This document shows positions 17,992 through 26,877 of a stretch of DNA of 64,000 nt, one piece after another; within the stretch, counting starts at the first letter, position 1, and every line of letters begins with the position of its first letter. The DNA is taken from contig NZ_JOCX01000001.1 in the NCBI RefSeq assembly GCF_000717915.1, positions 372,001 to 436,000 of the forward strand, given 5' to 3'. The stretch comes from Streptomyces sp. NRRL S-244. Lineage in GTDB: Bacteria > Actinomycetota > Actinomycetes > Streptomycetales > Streptomycetaceae. A program made the position numbers and the translations under genes. Under the pieces are notes generated by a model. The model was not told the DNA's origin and made no database searches. It saw only the letters and a program-made list of their open reading frames with translations.

Positions 17992-18063
17992 ACTTCGGTT
18001 CAGCGGTAATCGGGACCGAGTAGCACAGCAGCCCAGCAGCAATCCCCGCCGAGAGGTTCATCC

Positions 18064-18660
18064 ATGGCAGGCGAGACCGTCATCACGGTCGTCGGCAATC
18101 TCGTCGACGACCCCGAGCTGCGCTTCACCCCCTCGGGTGCGGCGGTCGCGAAGTTCCGTGTCGCGTCCACCCCCCGCACCTTCGACCGTCAGACCAATGA
18201 GTGGAAGGACGGCGAGAGCCTGTTCCTGACCTGCTCGGTGTGGCGGCAGGCGGCCGAGAACGTCGCCGAGTCCCTTCAGCGAGGCATGCGCGTCATCGTG
18301 CAGGGCCGGCTGAGGCAGCGGTCGTACGAGGACCGTGAGGGTGTCAAGCGCACGGTCTACGAGCTGGACGTCGAGGAAGTCGGCCCCAGCCTGAAGAACG
18401 CCACGGCCAAGGTCGCCAAGACCACCGGTCGCGGTGGCCAGGGTGGATACGGCGGTGGCGGCCAGCAGCAGCAGGGCGGCGGCGGTGGCTGGGGCGGAGC
18501 CCCCAGCGGCGGCGCCCCGCAGGGCGGCGGAGCTCCCTCCGACGACCCGTGGGCGTCCAGCGCGCCGGCCGGCGGCCAGCAGCAGCAGGGCGGCGGGGGC
18601 GGCTGGGGCGGAAGCTCCGGCGGCTCCAACGGCGGCTACTCGGACGAGCCTCCCTTCTAG
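18064..18660 (+). CDS. ssb: Single-stranded DNA-binding protein
   Basis: 198 residues. An N-terminal OB fold (residues 1-~115; [40 protein letters not shown]) is followed by a Gly/Gln-rich linker and the acidic tip DEPPF that recruits replication and repair partners. It lies between rpsF and rpsR, the usual S6-SSB-S18 order, which ties it to growth-linked expression. The linker contains a duplicated 14-residue segment [14 protein letters not shown] encoded by near-identical 42-bp repeats. Confidence 0.98.
   Translation: MAGETVITVVGNLVDDPELRFTPSGAAVAKFRVASTPRTFDRQTNEWKDGESLFLTCSVWRQAAENVAESLQRGMRVIVQGRLRQRSYEDREGVKRTVYELDVEEVGPSLKNATAKVAKTTGRGGQGGYGGGGQQQQGGGGGWGGAPSGGAPQGGGAPSDDPWASSAPAGGQQQQGGGGGWGGSSGGSNGGYSDEPPF
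18457..18498 (+). repeat. 42-bp direct repeat, copy 1, in the ssb linker
   Basis: This 42-bp stretch encodes [14 protein letters not shown] and recurs 114 bp downstream at 18571-18612 with only synonymous changes. It looks like a recent tandem expansion of the disordered linker. Confidence 0.85.
18571..18612 (+). repeat. 42-bp direct repeat, copy 2, in the ssb linker
   Basis: Second copy of the repeat encoding the same 14 residues, close to the acidic SSB tip. A difference in copy number between strains would change only linker length. Confidence 0.85.
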
Positions 18661-18703
18661 GGAAGCTCGCATCCCCACTTCTTGATCACACAGGAGAGAC
18701 ATA

Positions 18704-18940
18704 ATGGCGAAGCCGCCTGTGCGCAAGCCTAAGAAGAAGGTCTGCGCATTCTGCAAGGACAAGACCGCGTACGTGGACTACAAGGACACGAACATGCTGC
18801 GGAAGTTCATTTCCGACCGCGGCAAGATCCGTGCCCGCCGCGTCACCGGCAACTGCACGCAGCACCAGCGTGACGTCGCCACGGCCGTGAAGAACAGCCG
18901 TGAGATGGCGCTGCTGCCCTACACGTCCACCGCGCGATAA
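18704..18940 (+). CDS. rpsR: 30S ribosomal protein S18 (zinc-ribbon, C+ form)
   Basis: 78 residues, [20 protein letters not shown]. It carries CxxC near the N-terminus plus Cys and His in GNCTQHQRD, a complete zinc site. Streptomycetes often have a second, zinc-free S18 elsewhere for zinc starvation; the C+ version here is the housekeeping copy. GGAGAG lies before the ATG. Only 18 nt separate it from rplI. Confidence 0.98.
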   Translation: MAKPPVRKPKKKVCAFCKDKTAYVDYKDTNMLRKFISDRGKIRARRVTGNCTQHQRDVATAVKNSREMALLPYTSTAR

Positions 18941-18958
18941 GGAAAGGGTGACCGACTA

Positions 18959-19405
18959 ATGAAGATCATCCTGACCCACGAGGTCTCTGGCCTCGGCACC
19001 GCCGGCGATGTCGTCGACGTCAAGGACGGTTACGCTCGCAACTACCTGGTCCCGCGTGGTTTCGCGATCCGCTGGACCAAGGGTGGCGAGAAGGACGTGG
19101 CGCAGATCCGCCGCGCCCGCAAGATCCACGAGATCGCGACCATCGAGCAGGCCAACGAGGTCAAGGCCAAGCTCGAGGGCACGAAGGTCCGTCTGGCCAC
19201 CCGTTCGGGTGACGCCGGCCGTCTCTTCGGCTCCGTGACCCCGGCCGACATCGCCACGGCGATCGAGGCTTCCGGTGGTCCGAAGGTCGACAAGCGCCGC
19301 GTCGAGCTGGCTGCCCCGATCAAGACCCTCGGTTCGTACCAGGTCTCCGTGCGTCTGCACGCCGAGGTCGCCGCGAACGTGGGCGTCGAGGTCGTCGCCG
19401 CCTAA
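18959..19405 (+). CDS. rplI: 50S ribosomal protein L9
   Basis: 148 residues with the N-terminal domain [36 protein letters not shown], the connecting helix ([20 protein letters not shown]) and the C-terminal rRNA-binding domain. It ends the ribosomal operon and is followed 11 nt later by a strong terminator. Confidence 0.98.
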   Translation: MKIILTHEVSGLGTAGDVVDVKDGYARNYLVPRGFAIRWTKGGEKDVAQIRRARKIHEIATIEQANEVKAKLEGTKVRLATRSGDAGRLFGSVTPADIATAIEASGGPKVDKRRVELAAPIKTLGSYQVSVRLHAEVAANVGVEVVAA

Positions 19406-19416
19406 GTGCTGCGAGC

Positions 19417-19450
19417 GAAGGGCCGCACCCCTGTGGGGGTGCGGCCCTTC
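19417..19450 (+). terminator. Terminator of the rpsF-ssb-rpsR-rplI operon
   Basis: A perfect 15-bp inverted repeat (GAAGGGCCGCACCCC / GGGGTGCGGCCCTTC) with a 4-nt loop, 11 nt after the rplI stop. Confidence 0.93.
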
Positions 19451-19475
19451 GTCGTTCCCGGGGATCGCCGCTCGA

Positions 19476-19491
19476 TGTTTCACGTGAAACA
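19476..19491. other. parS, first of a tandem pair
   Basis: A perfect TGTTTCACGTGAAACA between the convergent rplI and MATE genes, 25 bp centre-to-centre from a second site. Confidence 0.95.
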
Positions 19492-19500
19492 TCGGCCCGA

Positions 19501-19516
19501 CGTTTCACGTGAAACA
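19501..19516. other. parS, second of a tandem pair (one mismatch)
   Basis: CGTTTCACGTGAAACA differs from the consensus only at the first base. It lies 25 bp from the perfect copy; such spacing puts the two ParB dimers about 2.4 helical turns apart. Confidence 0.92.
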
Positions 19517-19527
19517 TCGGGCCGAGG

Positions 19528-20865
19528 TCAGCGGGTCGCGCCCGCGACCAGCCAGCGGCCGGAGCGGGCACGCAGCTGGAGGGTGGCCATCCGGACCAGC
19601 ATCATCAGGGTCATGGCCCACCAGAGCGCGGTGAGACCGCCGCCGAGGGCCGGGACGAGCAGGGCGGCCGGGGTGAACACGGCGAGCGTCAGGAGCATGG
19701 CCCAGGCCAGGTAGCGGCCGTCGCCCGCGCCCATCAGGACCCCGTCGAGCACGAAGACGATGCCGCACACGGGCTGGGAGAGGGCCACGACCAGCAGGGC
19801 CGGCAGCAGAGCGTCCTCGACCACGGGGTCGCCGGTGAAGAGCGGGATGAACAGCGGGCGGGCCGCGACCACCAGTGCTCCGAGGACGATGCCGGAGGCG
19901 ATCCCCCACTGCACCATGCGGCGGCAGACGGCCTTGGCCCCTTCGGTGTCGCCGGCGCCCAGGTAGCGGCCGATGATGGCCTGCCCGGCGATGGCGATCG
20001 CGTCGAGGGCGAAGGCGAGCAGGCTCCACAGGGAGAGCAGTATCTGGTGGGCCGCGATGTCCGCGTCGCCGAGTCGCGCTGCCACGGCGGTCGCGATCAT
20101 CAGGACGGCGCGCAGGGACAGCGTGCGCACCAGCAGCGGTGCGCCGGCCTGGGCGCAGGCCCGGATGCCCGCGAGGTCGGGTCGCAGGGAGGCACCGTGC
20201 GTACGGGCTCCGCGGACGACCACGAAGAGGTAGGCGCCGGCCATGGCGCACTGGGCGATCACCGTGCCCCAGGCGGAACCGGCGATGCCGAAGCCGGCCC
20301 CGTACACGAGGGCGCCGTTCAGGCCCGCGTTGAGGGCGAAGCCTCCGATGGCGACGTAGAGCGGTGTACGGGTGTCCTGGAGGCCGCGGATGACGCCGGT
20401 GGCGGCGAGCACCATCAGCATGGCCGGGATGCCCAGGGCGGAGATCCGCAGATAGGTGACCGCGTACGGGGCGACGGTGTCGGAGGCCCCGAAGAGGGAG
20501 ACCAGCCAGGGCGCCGTCGGCAGCAGGACGGCGACGACGACGGCGCCGATCAGGAGGGCGAGCCAGATCCCGTCCGTGCCCTGCCGGATGGCTGCCCGGA
20601 GGTCTCCCGCGCCGACCCGTCGGGAGACGGCCGCGGTGGTGGCGTAGGCCAGGAAGACGAAGACGCTGACGGCGGTGGTGAGCAGGGCCGCGGCGATGCC
20701 GAGGCCGGCCAGCTGGGGAGTGCCGAGGTGCCCCACGATGGCGCTGTCGGCCATCACGAACAGGGGTTCGGCGACGAGCGCGCCGAAAGCCGGGACGGCG
20801 AGCGCGAGTATCTCGCGGTCGTGCCGTCTCGGGGCAGCCTTCAGCGGGGCGAGGGCCTGTGTCAT
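19528..20865 (-). CDS. MATE family efflux transporter (DinF-like)
   Basis: 445 residues with 12 predicted helices in two repeats, beginning REILALAVPAFGALVAEPLFVMADSAIVGHLG, the classical MatE start. It is a cation-coupled exporter of drugs or metabolites; the substrate is unknown. It is transcribed away from dnaB, sharing a 435-nt intergenic region that holds DnaA boxes. Two parS sites lie just beyond its stop. Confidence 0.92.
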   Translation of the reverse strand: MTQALAPLKAAPRRHDREILALAVPAFGALVAEPLFVMADSAIVGHLGTPQLAGLGIAAALLTTAVSVFVFLAYATTAAVSRRVGAGDLRAAIRQGTDGIWLALLIGAVVVAVLLPTAPWLVSLFGASDTVAPYAVTYLRISALGIPAMLMVLAATGVIRGLQDTRTPLYVAIGGFALNAGLNGALVYGAGFGIAGSAWGTVIAQCAMAGAYLFVVVRGARTHGASLRPDLAGIRACAQAGAPLLVRTLSLRAVLMIATAVAARLGDADIAAHQILLSLWSLLAFALDAIAIAGQAIIGRYLGAGDTEGAKAVCRRMVQWGIASGIVLGALVVAARPLFIPLFTGDPVVEDALLPALLVVALSQPVCGIVFVLDGVLMGAGDGRYLAWAMLLTLAVFTPAALLVPALGGGLTALWWAMTLMMLVRMATLQLRARSGRWLVAGATR

Positions 20866-21300
20866 GCGCTCAATCTAATCTTCCACAGGTAATGGATGCA
20901 ATGGTCTTTGGAGCCTTACCGGTGGGTTGGTTCACACGTTCTCGGCACCCCGTTGGAGGCGATCTCGGAACTGGGGCCAAGAAATTTCTCCCCCACAGCC
21001 CGTGGAGGAAGAAATTGCAGGTCAGGGTGGGTGGTTGGGTAGGGCAGGTGATTTTGTCCACAGCGCCGTCCCCCGGTCCGTGCACAGCTTCCGGCGACTT
21101 ACCCACAGCATTGGGTCGGTCATCCACATCTCATCCACACAGCCTGTGGATAACAAGATTGGCTGACGTCGCTGTCGGCCCTACCGTTGTGCGTTGCCCG
21201 ACTCGCCGACGGCGGATTCGGGTGCCCCACATGTCAGAGCCGTGCCGTAAGAAAGAGTGGCACGGCGAGGTCCGCGTTGCGGACGGGAGGAGGCGGCCCG
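20866..21300. promoter_or_regulatory. Intergenic region between MATE gene and dnaB with a DnaA-box cluster
   Basis: This is the longest non-coding stretch in the window (435 nt) and is locally AT-richer than its surroundings. It contains the divergent promoters and several DnaA boxes: TTGTCCACA at 21054-21062, TTACCCACA at 21109-21117, TCATCCACA at 21120-21128 and 21131-21139, and TTATCCACA on the minus strand at 21145-21153. A related CTTCCACAG lies at 20880-20888. No open frame of note. In S. coelicolor DnaA-box clusters outside oriC are known near here. Confidence 0.75.
21054..21153. other. DnaA-box cluster upstream of dnaB
   Basis: Five 9-mers within 100 bp match the DnaA-box family. Two are perfect: TTGTCCACA (the preferred Streptomyces box) on the plus strand and TTATCCACA (the E. 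coli consensus) on the minus strand. The others differ at one or two positions. The last box ends about 150 nt before the dnaB start. Confidence 0.8.
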
Positions 21301-22782
21301 GTGAGTATGCCCGAGCCCATGGACGACCCCTGGGCCGACAGCGGTCCGGGTGACCGTCTGCCCGCCCGTCCGCGCCGTAACAGCGACAGCCGGGGCCGCG
21401 GGGACGACCAGCACGAGCGGGGCCGCGAGGGCGGCTCCTGGGACGGCGGTGGCGGCGGCTTCGAGCGTGTCCCGCCGCAGGACCTCGACGCCGAGCAGTC
21501 GGTGCTCGGCGGCATGCTGCTCTCCAAGGACGCGATCGCGGACGTCGTCGAGGTCATCAAGGGCCACGACTTCTACCGGCCTTCACACGAGACGATCTAC
21601 CAGGCGATCCTCGACCTGTACGCCAAGGGCGAGCCGGCCGACCCGATCACCGTCGGCGCCGAGCTGACCCGCCGAGGCGAGATCAGCAAGGTCGGCGGTG
21701 CCTCCTACCTGCACACGCTCGTGCAGTCGGTACCGACCGCGGCGAACGCCGAGTACTACGCGGAGATCGTCCACGAGCGGGCCGTCCTGCGCCGCCTGGT
21801 CGCCGCCGGTACGAAGATCACGCAGATGGGATACGCGGCGGACGGCGACGTCGACGAGATCGTCAACAGCGCCCAGGCCGAGATCTACGCCGTCACCGAG
21901 CAGCGGACCTCCGAGGACTACCTGCCGCTGGGCGACATCATGGAGGGCGCGCTCGATGAGATCGAGGCCATCGGCTCGCGCAGCGGCCAGATGTCGGGCG
22001 TCCCGACCGGTTTCACGGACCTCGACTCGCTGACCAACGGCCTGCACCCCGGCCAGATGATCGTCATCGCGGCCCGCCCCGCCATGGGTAAGTCCACCCT
22101 CGCGCTCGACTTCGCCCGGGCCTGCTCCATCAAGAGCAACCTGCCCAGCGTGATCTTCTCCCTCGAAATGGGGCGCAACGAGATCGCGATGCGCCTCCTG
22201 TCGGCGGAGGCCCGGGTAGCCCTGCACCACATGCGCTCCGGCACCATGACGGACGACGACTGGACCCGGCTGGCCCGCCGGATGCCGGACGTCTCCGCCG
22301 CCCCGCTCTACATCGACGACTCCCCGAACCTGTCGATGATGGAGATCCGGGCGAAGTGCCGGCGCCTCAAGCAGCGCAACGACCTCTCGCTCGTGGTCAT
22401 CGACTACCTCCAGCTCATGCAGTCGGGCGGCTCGCGCCGTCCCGAGAGCCGCCAGCAGGAGGTCTCGGACATGTCCCGAAACCTCAAGCTGCTGGCCAAG
22501 GAGCTCGAGGTGCCGGTGATCGCGCTGTCCCAGCTGAACCGTGGTCCCGAGCAGCGCACCGACAAGAAGCCGATGGTCTCCGACCTGCGTGAGTCGGGCT
22601 CGATCGAGCAGGACGCCGACATGGTGATCCTGCTGCACCGCGAGGACGCGTACGAGAAGGAGTCGCCCCGCGCGGGCGAAGCGGACCTGATCGTGGCGAA
22701 GCACCGTAACGGCCCCACGGCGACGATCACGGTCGCCTTCCAGGGCCATTATTCGCGGTTCGTGGACATGGCCAACACATAG
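21301..22782 (+). CDS. dnaB: Replicative DNA helicase DnaB
   Basis: 493 residues. The N-terminal DnaB domain (PPQDLDAEQSVLGGMLLSKD) and the RecA-like C-terminal domain are complete. Walker A is ARPAMGKSTLALDFA, Walker B is LSLVVIDYLQLM, and the late motif is LRESGSIEQDADMVILLHR. A ~45-residue acidic/Arg/Gly-rich tail precedes the core. No intein interrupts the P-loop. GTG at 21301 is preceded by GGGAGGAGG, which decides it over upstream codons in the same frame. It unwinds DNA ahead of the fork as a hexamer. Confidence 0.97.
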   Translation: MSMPEPMDDPWADSGPGDRLPARPRRNSDSRGRGDDQHERGREGGSWDGGGGGFERVPPQDLDAEQSVLGGMLLSKDAIADVVEVIKGHDFYRPSHETIYQAILDLYAKGEPADPITVGAELTRRGEISKVGGASYLHTLVQSVPTAANAEYYAEIVHERAVLRRLVAAGTKITQMGYAADGDVDEIVNSAQAEIYAVTEQRTSEDYLPLGDIMEGALDEIEAIGSRSGQMSGVPTGFTDLDSLTNGLHPGQMIVIAARPAMGKSTLALDFARACSIKSNLPSVIFSLEMGRNEIAMRLLSAEARVALHHMRSGTMTDDDWTRLARRMPDVSAAPLYIDDSPNLSMMEIRAKCRRLKQRNDLSLVVIDYLQLMQSGGSRRPESRQQEVSDMSRNLKLLAKELEVPVIALSQLNRGPEQRTDKKPMVSDLRESGSIEQDADMVILLHREDAYEKESPRAGEADLIVAKHRNGPTATITVAFQGHYSRFVDMANT

Positions 22783-22791
22783 CATCCGATC

Positions 22792-24177
22792 ATGGATGCC
22801 GTATCTGAAGACTTGGACCTGCTTCCCGCAACCCGGCGTGCGCTGAGGCACCGGATCGCCGTCGCACAGAGCCAGGGGCGGGCGCCGTCGGTGGTGGCGG
22901 CCGTGGCTCGGGGCGGCGAGGTGGTCTGGGAGGGCTCCCGGACCTCGGTCGAGGGACACGGGCCCGACGGGAACGTGCAGTACCGGATCGGGTCGATCAG
23001 CAAGACCTTCACCGCGGTTCTGGTGATGCGCCTGCGGGACGAGGGCCTGCTGCGCCTTGAGGACCCGCTGGAGAAGCACCTGCCGGGGACGGGCGCCGGA
23101 GAGGTGACGATCGCCCAGTTGCTGTCCCACACGGGTGGGTTGGCGGCGGAGACGCCGGGCGAGTGGTGGGAGCGCTCGCCCGCGGCGCTGCGGCCCGAGC
23201 TCGCGGACGTGCTCGGCGAGGAGCCCTTCCGGTTCCGGCCCGGCCGGCGCCACCACTACTCCAACCCGGGCTACACGCTGCTGGGTTCGCTCGTCGAGGC
23301 CGTGCGCGGAAAGCCGTGGGACGAGGTGCTCCGGGCCGAGGTGCTGGAGCCCCTGGGTCTGGACCGTACGACGGCGCAGCCGCAGGCTCCGCACGCGGGC
23401 GGCTGGGCGGTGCATCCCTGGGCCGATGTGATGATGCCCGAGCCGCTGGAGGACCTGGGTCTGATGGCCGCTGCCGGACAACTCTGGTCCACGACGCGAG
23501 ATTTGGCGCGGTTCGCGGTGTTCCTCGCCCGGGGTGACGAGCGGGTGCTGAGCGCCGAGTCGGTACGGGAGATGCGGACGCCGGCCGCGCCGCCGGAGCC
23601 CGGTTTCGCCGAACCCGGCTACGGGCTCGGCATGCAGCTGACGGACACCGGTGGGCGCCGGCTCGCGGGCCACAGCGGTTCGCTGCCGGGGTTCGTCGCG
23701 GGGCTGTGGCTGAGCGAGGCGGACGACGTGGCGGCCGTGGTGCTGGCGAACTGTACGTCGGGGCTGCCCGCCGCGACGGTGGCCGCGGAGCTGGTGGCGA
23801 TCGTCGCGGACGCGGAGCCGCCGTTCCCGCAGCCGTGGCGGCCGTTCCGGGAGGCCGATCCGGTCGCCCTGGACCTGTGCGGCCCCTGGTACTGGGGTAC
23901 GTCGGCGCAGGTCCTGCGGCTGAAGGCGGACGGGATGCTGGAGCTCGGACCGGTGGGCGCGATGGGTCGGGCGGCCCGGTTCCGGGCGGAGCCCGACGGC
24001 AGTTGGACGGGACTCTCCGGCTACTACGCGGGGGAGAGCCTGCGGGCGGTCCGGCGCGAGGACGGCTCGATCAGCCATCTCGACCTGGGCTCGTTCGTGT
24101 TCACGAGGGAGCCGTACGACGCACAGGCCCCGGTGCCGGGCGGGGTGGACCCGCAGGGCTGGCGGGGCATCGGCTAG
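22792..24177 (+). CDS. Serine hydrolase, beta-lactamase/class C PBP-like
   Basis: 461 residues. The active-site SxxK is in YRIGSISKTFTAVLV (near residue 69), and the YxN motif is YSNPGYTLLGSL. A LAGHSGSLPGF segment sits where the KTG/HxG motif is expected. A C-terminal ~110-residue domain adds beta structure. There is no obvious signal peptide, so it is probably cytoplasmic, unlike secreted beta-lactamases; an esterase or peptidase role is more likely than resistance. It starts 9 nt after dnaB and is probably read from the same transcript. Confidence 0.87.
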   Translation: MDAVSEDLDLLPATRRALRHRIAVAQSQGRAPSVVAAVARGGEVVWEGSRTSVEGHGPDGNVQYRIGSISKTFTAVLVMRLRDEGLLRLEDPLEKHLPGTGAGEVTIAQLLSHTGGLAAETPGEWWERSPAALRPELADVLGEEPFRFRPGRRHHYSNPGYTLLGSLVEAVRGKPWDEVLRAEVLEPLGLDRTTAQPQAPHAGGWAVHPWADVMMPEPLEDLGLMAAAGQLWSTTRDLARFAVFLARGDERVLSAESVREMRTPAAPPEPGFAEPGYGLGMQLTDTGGRRLAGHSGSLPGFVAGLWLSEADDVAAVVLANCTSGLPAATVAAELVAIVADAEPPFPQPWRPFREADPVALDLCGPWYWGTSAQVLRLKADGMLELGPVGAMGRAARFRAEPDGSWTGLSGYYAGESLRAVRREDGSISHLDLGSFVFTREPYDAQAPVPGGVDPQGWRGIG

Positions 24178-24211
24178 GCCGTGTCTTTCGGATCGGGCCG
24201 GGCCGGCAGGC

Positions 24212-25387
24212 TCAGGCCACGAGTTCGCGTTCCAGTGGGGTGCGGAAACGCGGGGTGATCCGGGCGTCGCCCACCCAGCGGGCGAGGCGGGCGGCTTCGG
24301 CGGCGACGGCCTCCTCGGCGGCGCAGCCGGGGTCGCCCAGCAGTCGCCAGACGATCTCGCCGTCCGCACGCTGGGCCCAGCCGCCGACGATCTCACCGTT
24401 CCACCAGACCGTGGGGCCGATGTTGCCGGCGTAGTCGAAGAGTGCGGTCCGGTGGGCGGGGTCGAGGTGGAAACCCCGGTCGGCCCAGCCCATTGCGCTG
24501 GGGTCCAGGCCGGGCAGCAGCGCGGCCCAGGGTTCCGGGGCGGGTTCGGGCGCGGTGTCGCCGGGGCTGACCAGGGCGGTACTGCCGTCGTCCAGGCGGA
24601 CCTGGTCGGGGCCGACGACGGCGAGGGCCTTGCGGACGTCGGTGAGGGTCCAGCCCGTCCACCACTTGAGGTCCGCCTCCGTGGCCGGTCCGTAGGCGTG
24701 CAGCCAGCGGCGGGCGACCTCGGCACGGGCTTCAGCCGGCGGTACGGCGGGCCAGGGCTCGGTGTGCACCCAGCGGAACTGGCTTGAGGTCCACGATCCG
24801 CGCGGCCGGTCACGGCGGATCCGGCCGTCGGCGGCCAGGAGCCGGATCACACGGGTGGCGACGCCGGTCTCGGCCTCGTACTTCTTGCCCCGGCCGACGG
24901 TGATCTTCCGGCGCAGTGCGGGCACGGCCGCGGAGAGTTGGCTGCCGGTGCAGGGGCCATGGGCGTCGAGGGCGTCCAGTGCGGCGGCCTCCGCCCCGGC
25001 CAGCCAGGCTGCGTCGAGGCCCTGGCCGTCCTCGTCGAGGTGCTTGAGCAGGGTGCGGCGCTCCTTGAGGGCGATGCCCCGGGCGGTGGAGGAGTCCACG
25101 TACGGGGCGAGTTCGCCGGAGACGGCGAAGAGCGTCCTGCGCATGCTGAGCAGCCGGACGAGGGAGACGTCCTCGTAGAGCGCCTGCTCGACGGCGGCGG
25201 GGCCGCCTTCCACGAGCCGGGCGCGGGCCGAGAGGAACAGGGTCGCCGCGTCGGTGGCGTGCAGGGCGACGACGGCGTCCGCGGCCTCGGCCACCGTGGT
25301 GGCATGTGCCGAGGGAGCCAGGCGGTGTCTGCGCCCGAGCCGGTGGCGGCGCTCGGCGGTGGTGACGAGGGGGAGGCTGGGGCTCAT
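24212..25387 (-). CDS. Winged-helix protein of the HTH_42/AlkZ-related family
   Basis: 391 residues, beginning PLVTTAERRHRLGRRHRL, with VVALHATDAATLFLSARARL and LLSMRRTLFAVSGELAPY, the conserved blocks of this family of tandem winged helices. Some members (AlkZ, YcaQ/AlkX) are DNA glycosylases with a QxQ or QxD catalytic motif. The equivalent stretch here appears to read HATD, so glycosylase activity is uncertain. It is convergent with the serine hydrolase. Confidence 0.75.
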   Translation of the reverse strand: MSPSLPLVTTAERRHRLGRRHRLAPSAHATTVAEAADAVVALHATDAATLFLSARARLVEGGPAAVEQALYEDVSLVRLLSMRRTLFAVSGELAPYVDSSTARGIALKERRTLLKHLDEDGQGLDAAWLAGAEAAALDALDAHGPCTGSQLSAAVPALRRKITVGRGKKYEAETGVATRVIRLLAADGRIRRDRPRGSWTSSQFRWVHTEPWPAVPPAEARAEVARRWLHAYGPATEADLKWWTGWTLTDVRKALAVVGPDQVRLDDGSTALVSPGDTAPEPAPEPWAALLPGLDPSAMGWADRGFHLDPAHRTALFDYAGNIGPTVWWNGEIVGGWAQRADGEIVWRLLGDPGCAAEEAVAAEAARLARWVGDARITPRFRTPLERELVA

Positions 25388-25400
25388 CCTCCCGATCGTA

Positions 25401-25427
25401 GGCCGGGCCGCCGATGCCGGCCCGGCC
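25401..25427 (-). terminator. Terminator downstream of the GNAT gene
   Basis: A perfect 10-bp stem (GGCCGGGCCG / CGGCCCGGCC) with a 7-nt loop lies 15 nt beyond the stop of the GNAT gene at 25442. Confidence 0.75.
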
Positions 25428-25441
25428 TGACGTGCGGGCGA

Positions 25442-25903
25442 TCAGAGGGAGAGCTTGAACCCGACGTGGGACGCGGTGAACCCGAGCCGCTCGTAGAAGC
25501 GGTGGGCGTCGGTGCGGGTCACGTCCGAGGTGAGCTGCACGAGTCGGCAGTCCTCACGGCGGGACTCTTCGATGGCCCATTGGATGAACCGGGTACCCAA
25601 GCCCTTGCCGCGCTCGTCGGCGTGGACCCGGACGCCTTCGATGATCGAGCGGGTGGCTCCCTTGCGGGACAGCCCGGGGACGAAGGTGAGCTGGAGGGTG
25701 CCCACGACGCGCCCCTCGCGGACCGCGACGAACACGTGCTGGTGGGGGTCGTCGGCCAGGCGTTTGAACGCGGCGATGTACGGGGTGAGATCGTCGGGCG
25801 ACTCGCGAGTGGCGCCGAGCGGGTCGTCGGCCAGCATCGCGACGATGGCGGGCAGGTCCTCCTCGGTGGCGGGGCGGATCGTCGGCTCGTGGGGATCGGT
25901 CAT
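25442..25903 (-). CDS. GNAT family N-acetyltransferase
   Basis: 153 residues. The acetyl-CoA binding block reads VRVHADERGKGLGTRFIQWAI, followed by RRLVQLTSD-like beta strand and FYERLGFTASHVGFKL. It transfers acetyl from acetyl-CoA to an unknown amine. It is 29 nt downstream of a second acetyltransferase gene, so the two may be co-transcribed. Confidence 0.9.
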   Translation of the reverse strand: MTDPHEPTIRPATEEDLPAIVAMLADDPLGATRESPDDLTPYIAAFKRLADDPHQHVFVAVREGRVVGTLQLTFVPGLSRKGATRSIIEGVRVHADERGKGLGTRFIQWAIEESRREDCRLVQLTSDVTRTDAHRFYERLGFTASHVGFKLSL

Positions 25904-25932
25904 GGAGAAGCTCCTTTCTCGGTCCGCCGCTC

Positions 25933-26844
25933 TCAGCCCGCTGCCACGGTGAGCGGGGCCCAGCGACGGGTCCAGTCGCCGGGCAGTCCCGGGATGTCGC
26001 GGGTCATGACGGCGTTGAACGCCACGGAGTCGAGGCCGCGGTCCTTGAGCCAGACGAGGAGCTCCTCGTGGCGTACGTCGATGTCGGTCCGCAGCGGCCG
26101 GTCGGTGGCGGCGGCGAGTGCGGTGACGAGGGCCTGGGCGCCGGCCGTGTCACGCGCGATCAGCGGCCCGATCACATGGGTCTCCATGTTGGGCCAGATC
26201 GCGGCATAGCCGACGAGCTCACCCCGGCCGTCCTCGGCGACCAGCAGCCGGTCCGCGAAGGCGGGAAGCCGCGTGATCATGTGCGTCCGGTCCGTGCCGA
26301 AGACCTCGGTGTCCAGCCGGACGATCCGCGGGATGTCCTCGCCGGTCGCCGGCCGGACGGCCACGGAGCCCGCCTCAGGCGCCGGGTCCGAGGACCCTCG
26401 GCGGAAGGTACCCCGGAGCATCTCCGCACGGCCGGTGGTGTCGAAGCCGAGCTCCTCGTAGAGGGGGCGGCCGTAGGGAGTGGCGTGAAGGGTGAGCGGG
26501 ACGCCCTTGAGCAGGTCGTCGCAGACATACGCCATCAGCCGGCGACCCAGGCCGCGGCGGGCATAGCGCTCGGCGACGAGGACCATCCCGATGGCGGCCA
26601 GCTCCGGGCCGGCGTGGGTGTGCCCGTACGAGGTGACGACGCAGGCGGCCGCGAGCCCGTGTCCATCGGGGGCATCGATGCCGTAGCCGTTGCCCGCGGC
26701 GAGAAGCAGCCCCCACTTGTGGTCCTCGCGCGGCCACCCGCGGTCTTCGGAAAGGTCGGCGCAGCTGCGGAGATCATCCACGGTCAGCGCACGGATCGGC
26801 AGGTCGGTGAGGTGTGGTGGTGTCACGGGCCCAGACTGGATCAT
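25933..26844 (-). CDS. Tandem-domain GNAT acetyltransferase
   Basis: 303 residues in two parts. The N-terminal GNAT domain carries GMVLVAERYARRGLGRRLM, a complete motif A, and YGRPLYEELGFDTTG. The second half (from about residue 170) resembles an Acetyltransf_18-type domain with no RxxGxG loop, so only the first is likely catalytic. ATG at 26844 was chosen because further upstream the frame runs through two parS palindromes; no strong Shine-Dalgarno is seen. A GTG six codons later is possible. Confidence 0.82.
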   Translation of the reverse strand: MIQSGPVTPPHLTDLPIRALTVDDLRSCADLSEDRGWPREDHKWGLLLAAGNGYGIDAPDGHGLAAACVVTSYGHTHAGPELAAIGMVLVAERYARRGLGRRLMAYVCDDLLKGVPLTLHATPYGRPLYEELGFDTTGRAEMLRGTFRRGSSDPAPEAGSVAVRPATGEDIPRIVRLDTEVFGTDRTHMITRLPAFADRLLVAEDGRGELVGYAAIWPNMETHVIGPLIARDTAGAQALVTALAAATDRPLRTDIDVRHEELLVWLKDRGLDSVAFNAVMTRDIPGLPGDWTRRWAPLTVAAG

Positions 26845-26877
26845 CAGCCGAGGGGCGTCCAGAGGATTTGGGGTCGA

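Noticed and set aside
22792..24177. Antibiotic resistance beta-lactamase
   Set aside because: No signal peptide and the class C/esterase-type motifs only support a serine hydrolase; no resistance context.
21583..24813. 1076-codon minus-strand frame across dnaB and the serine hydrolase
   Set aside because: Low-complexity Arg/Pro/Gly translation opposite two well-supported genes; typical of high-GC DNA.
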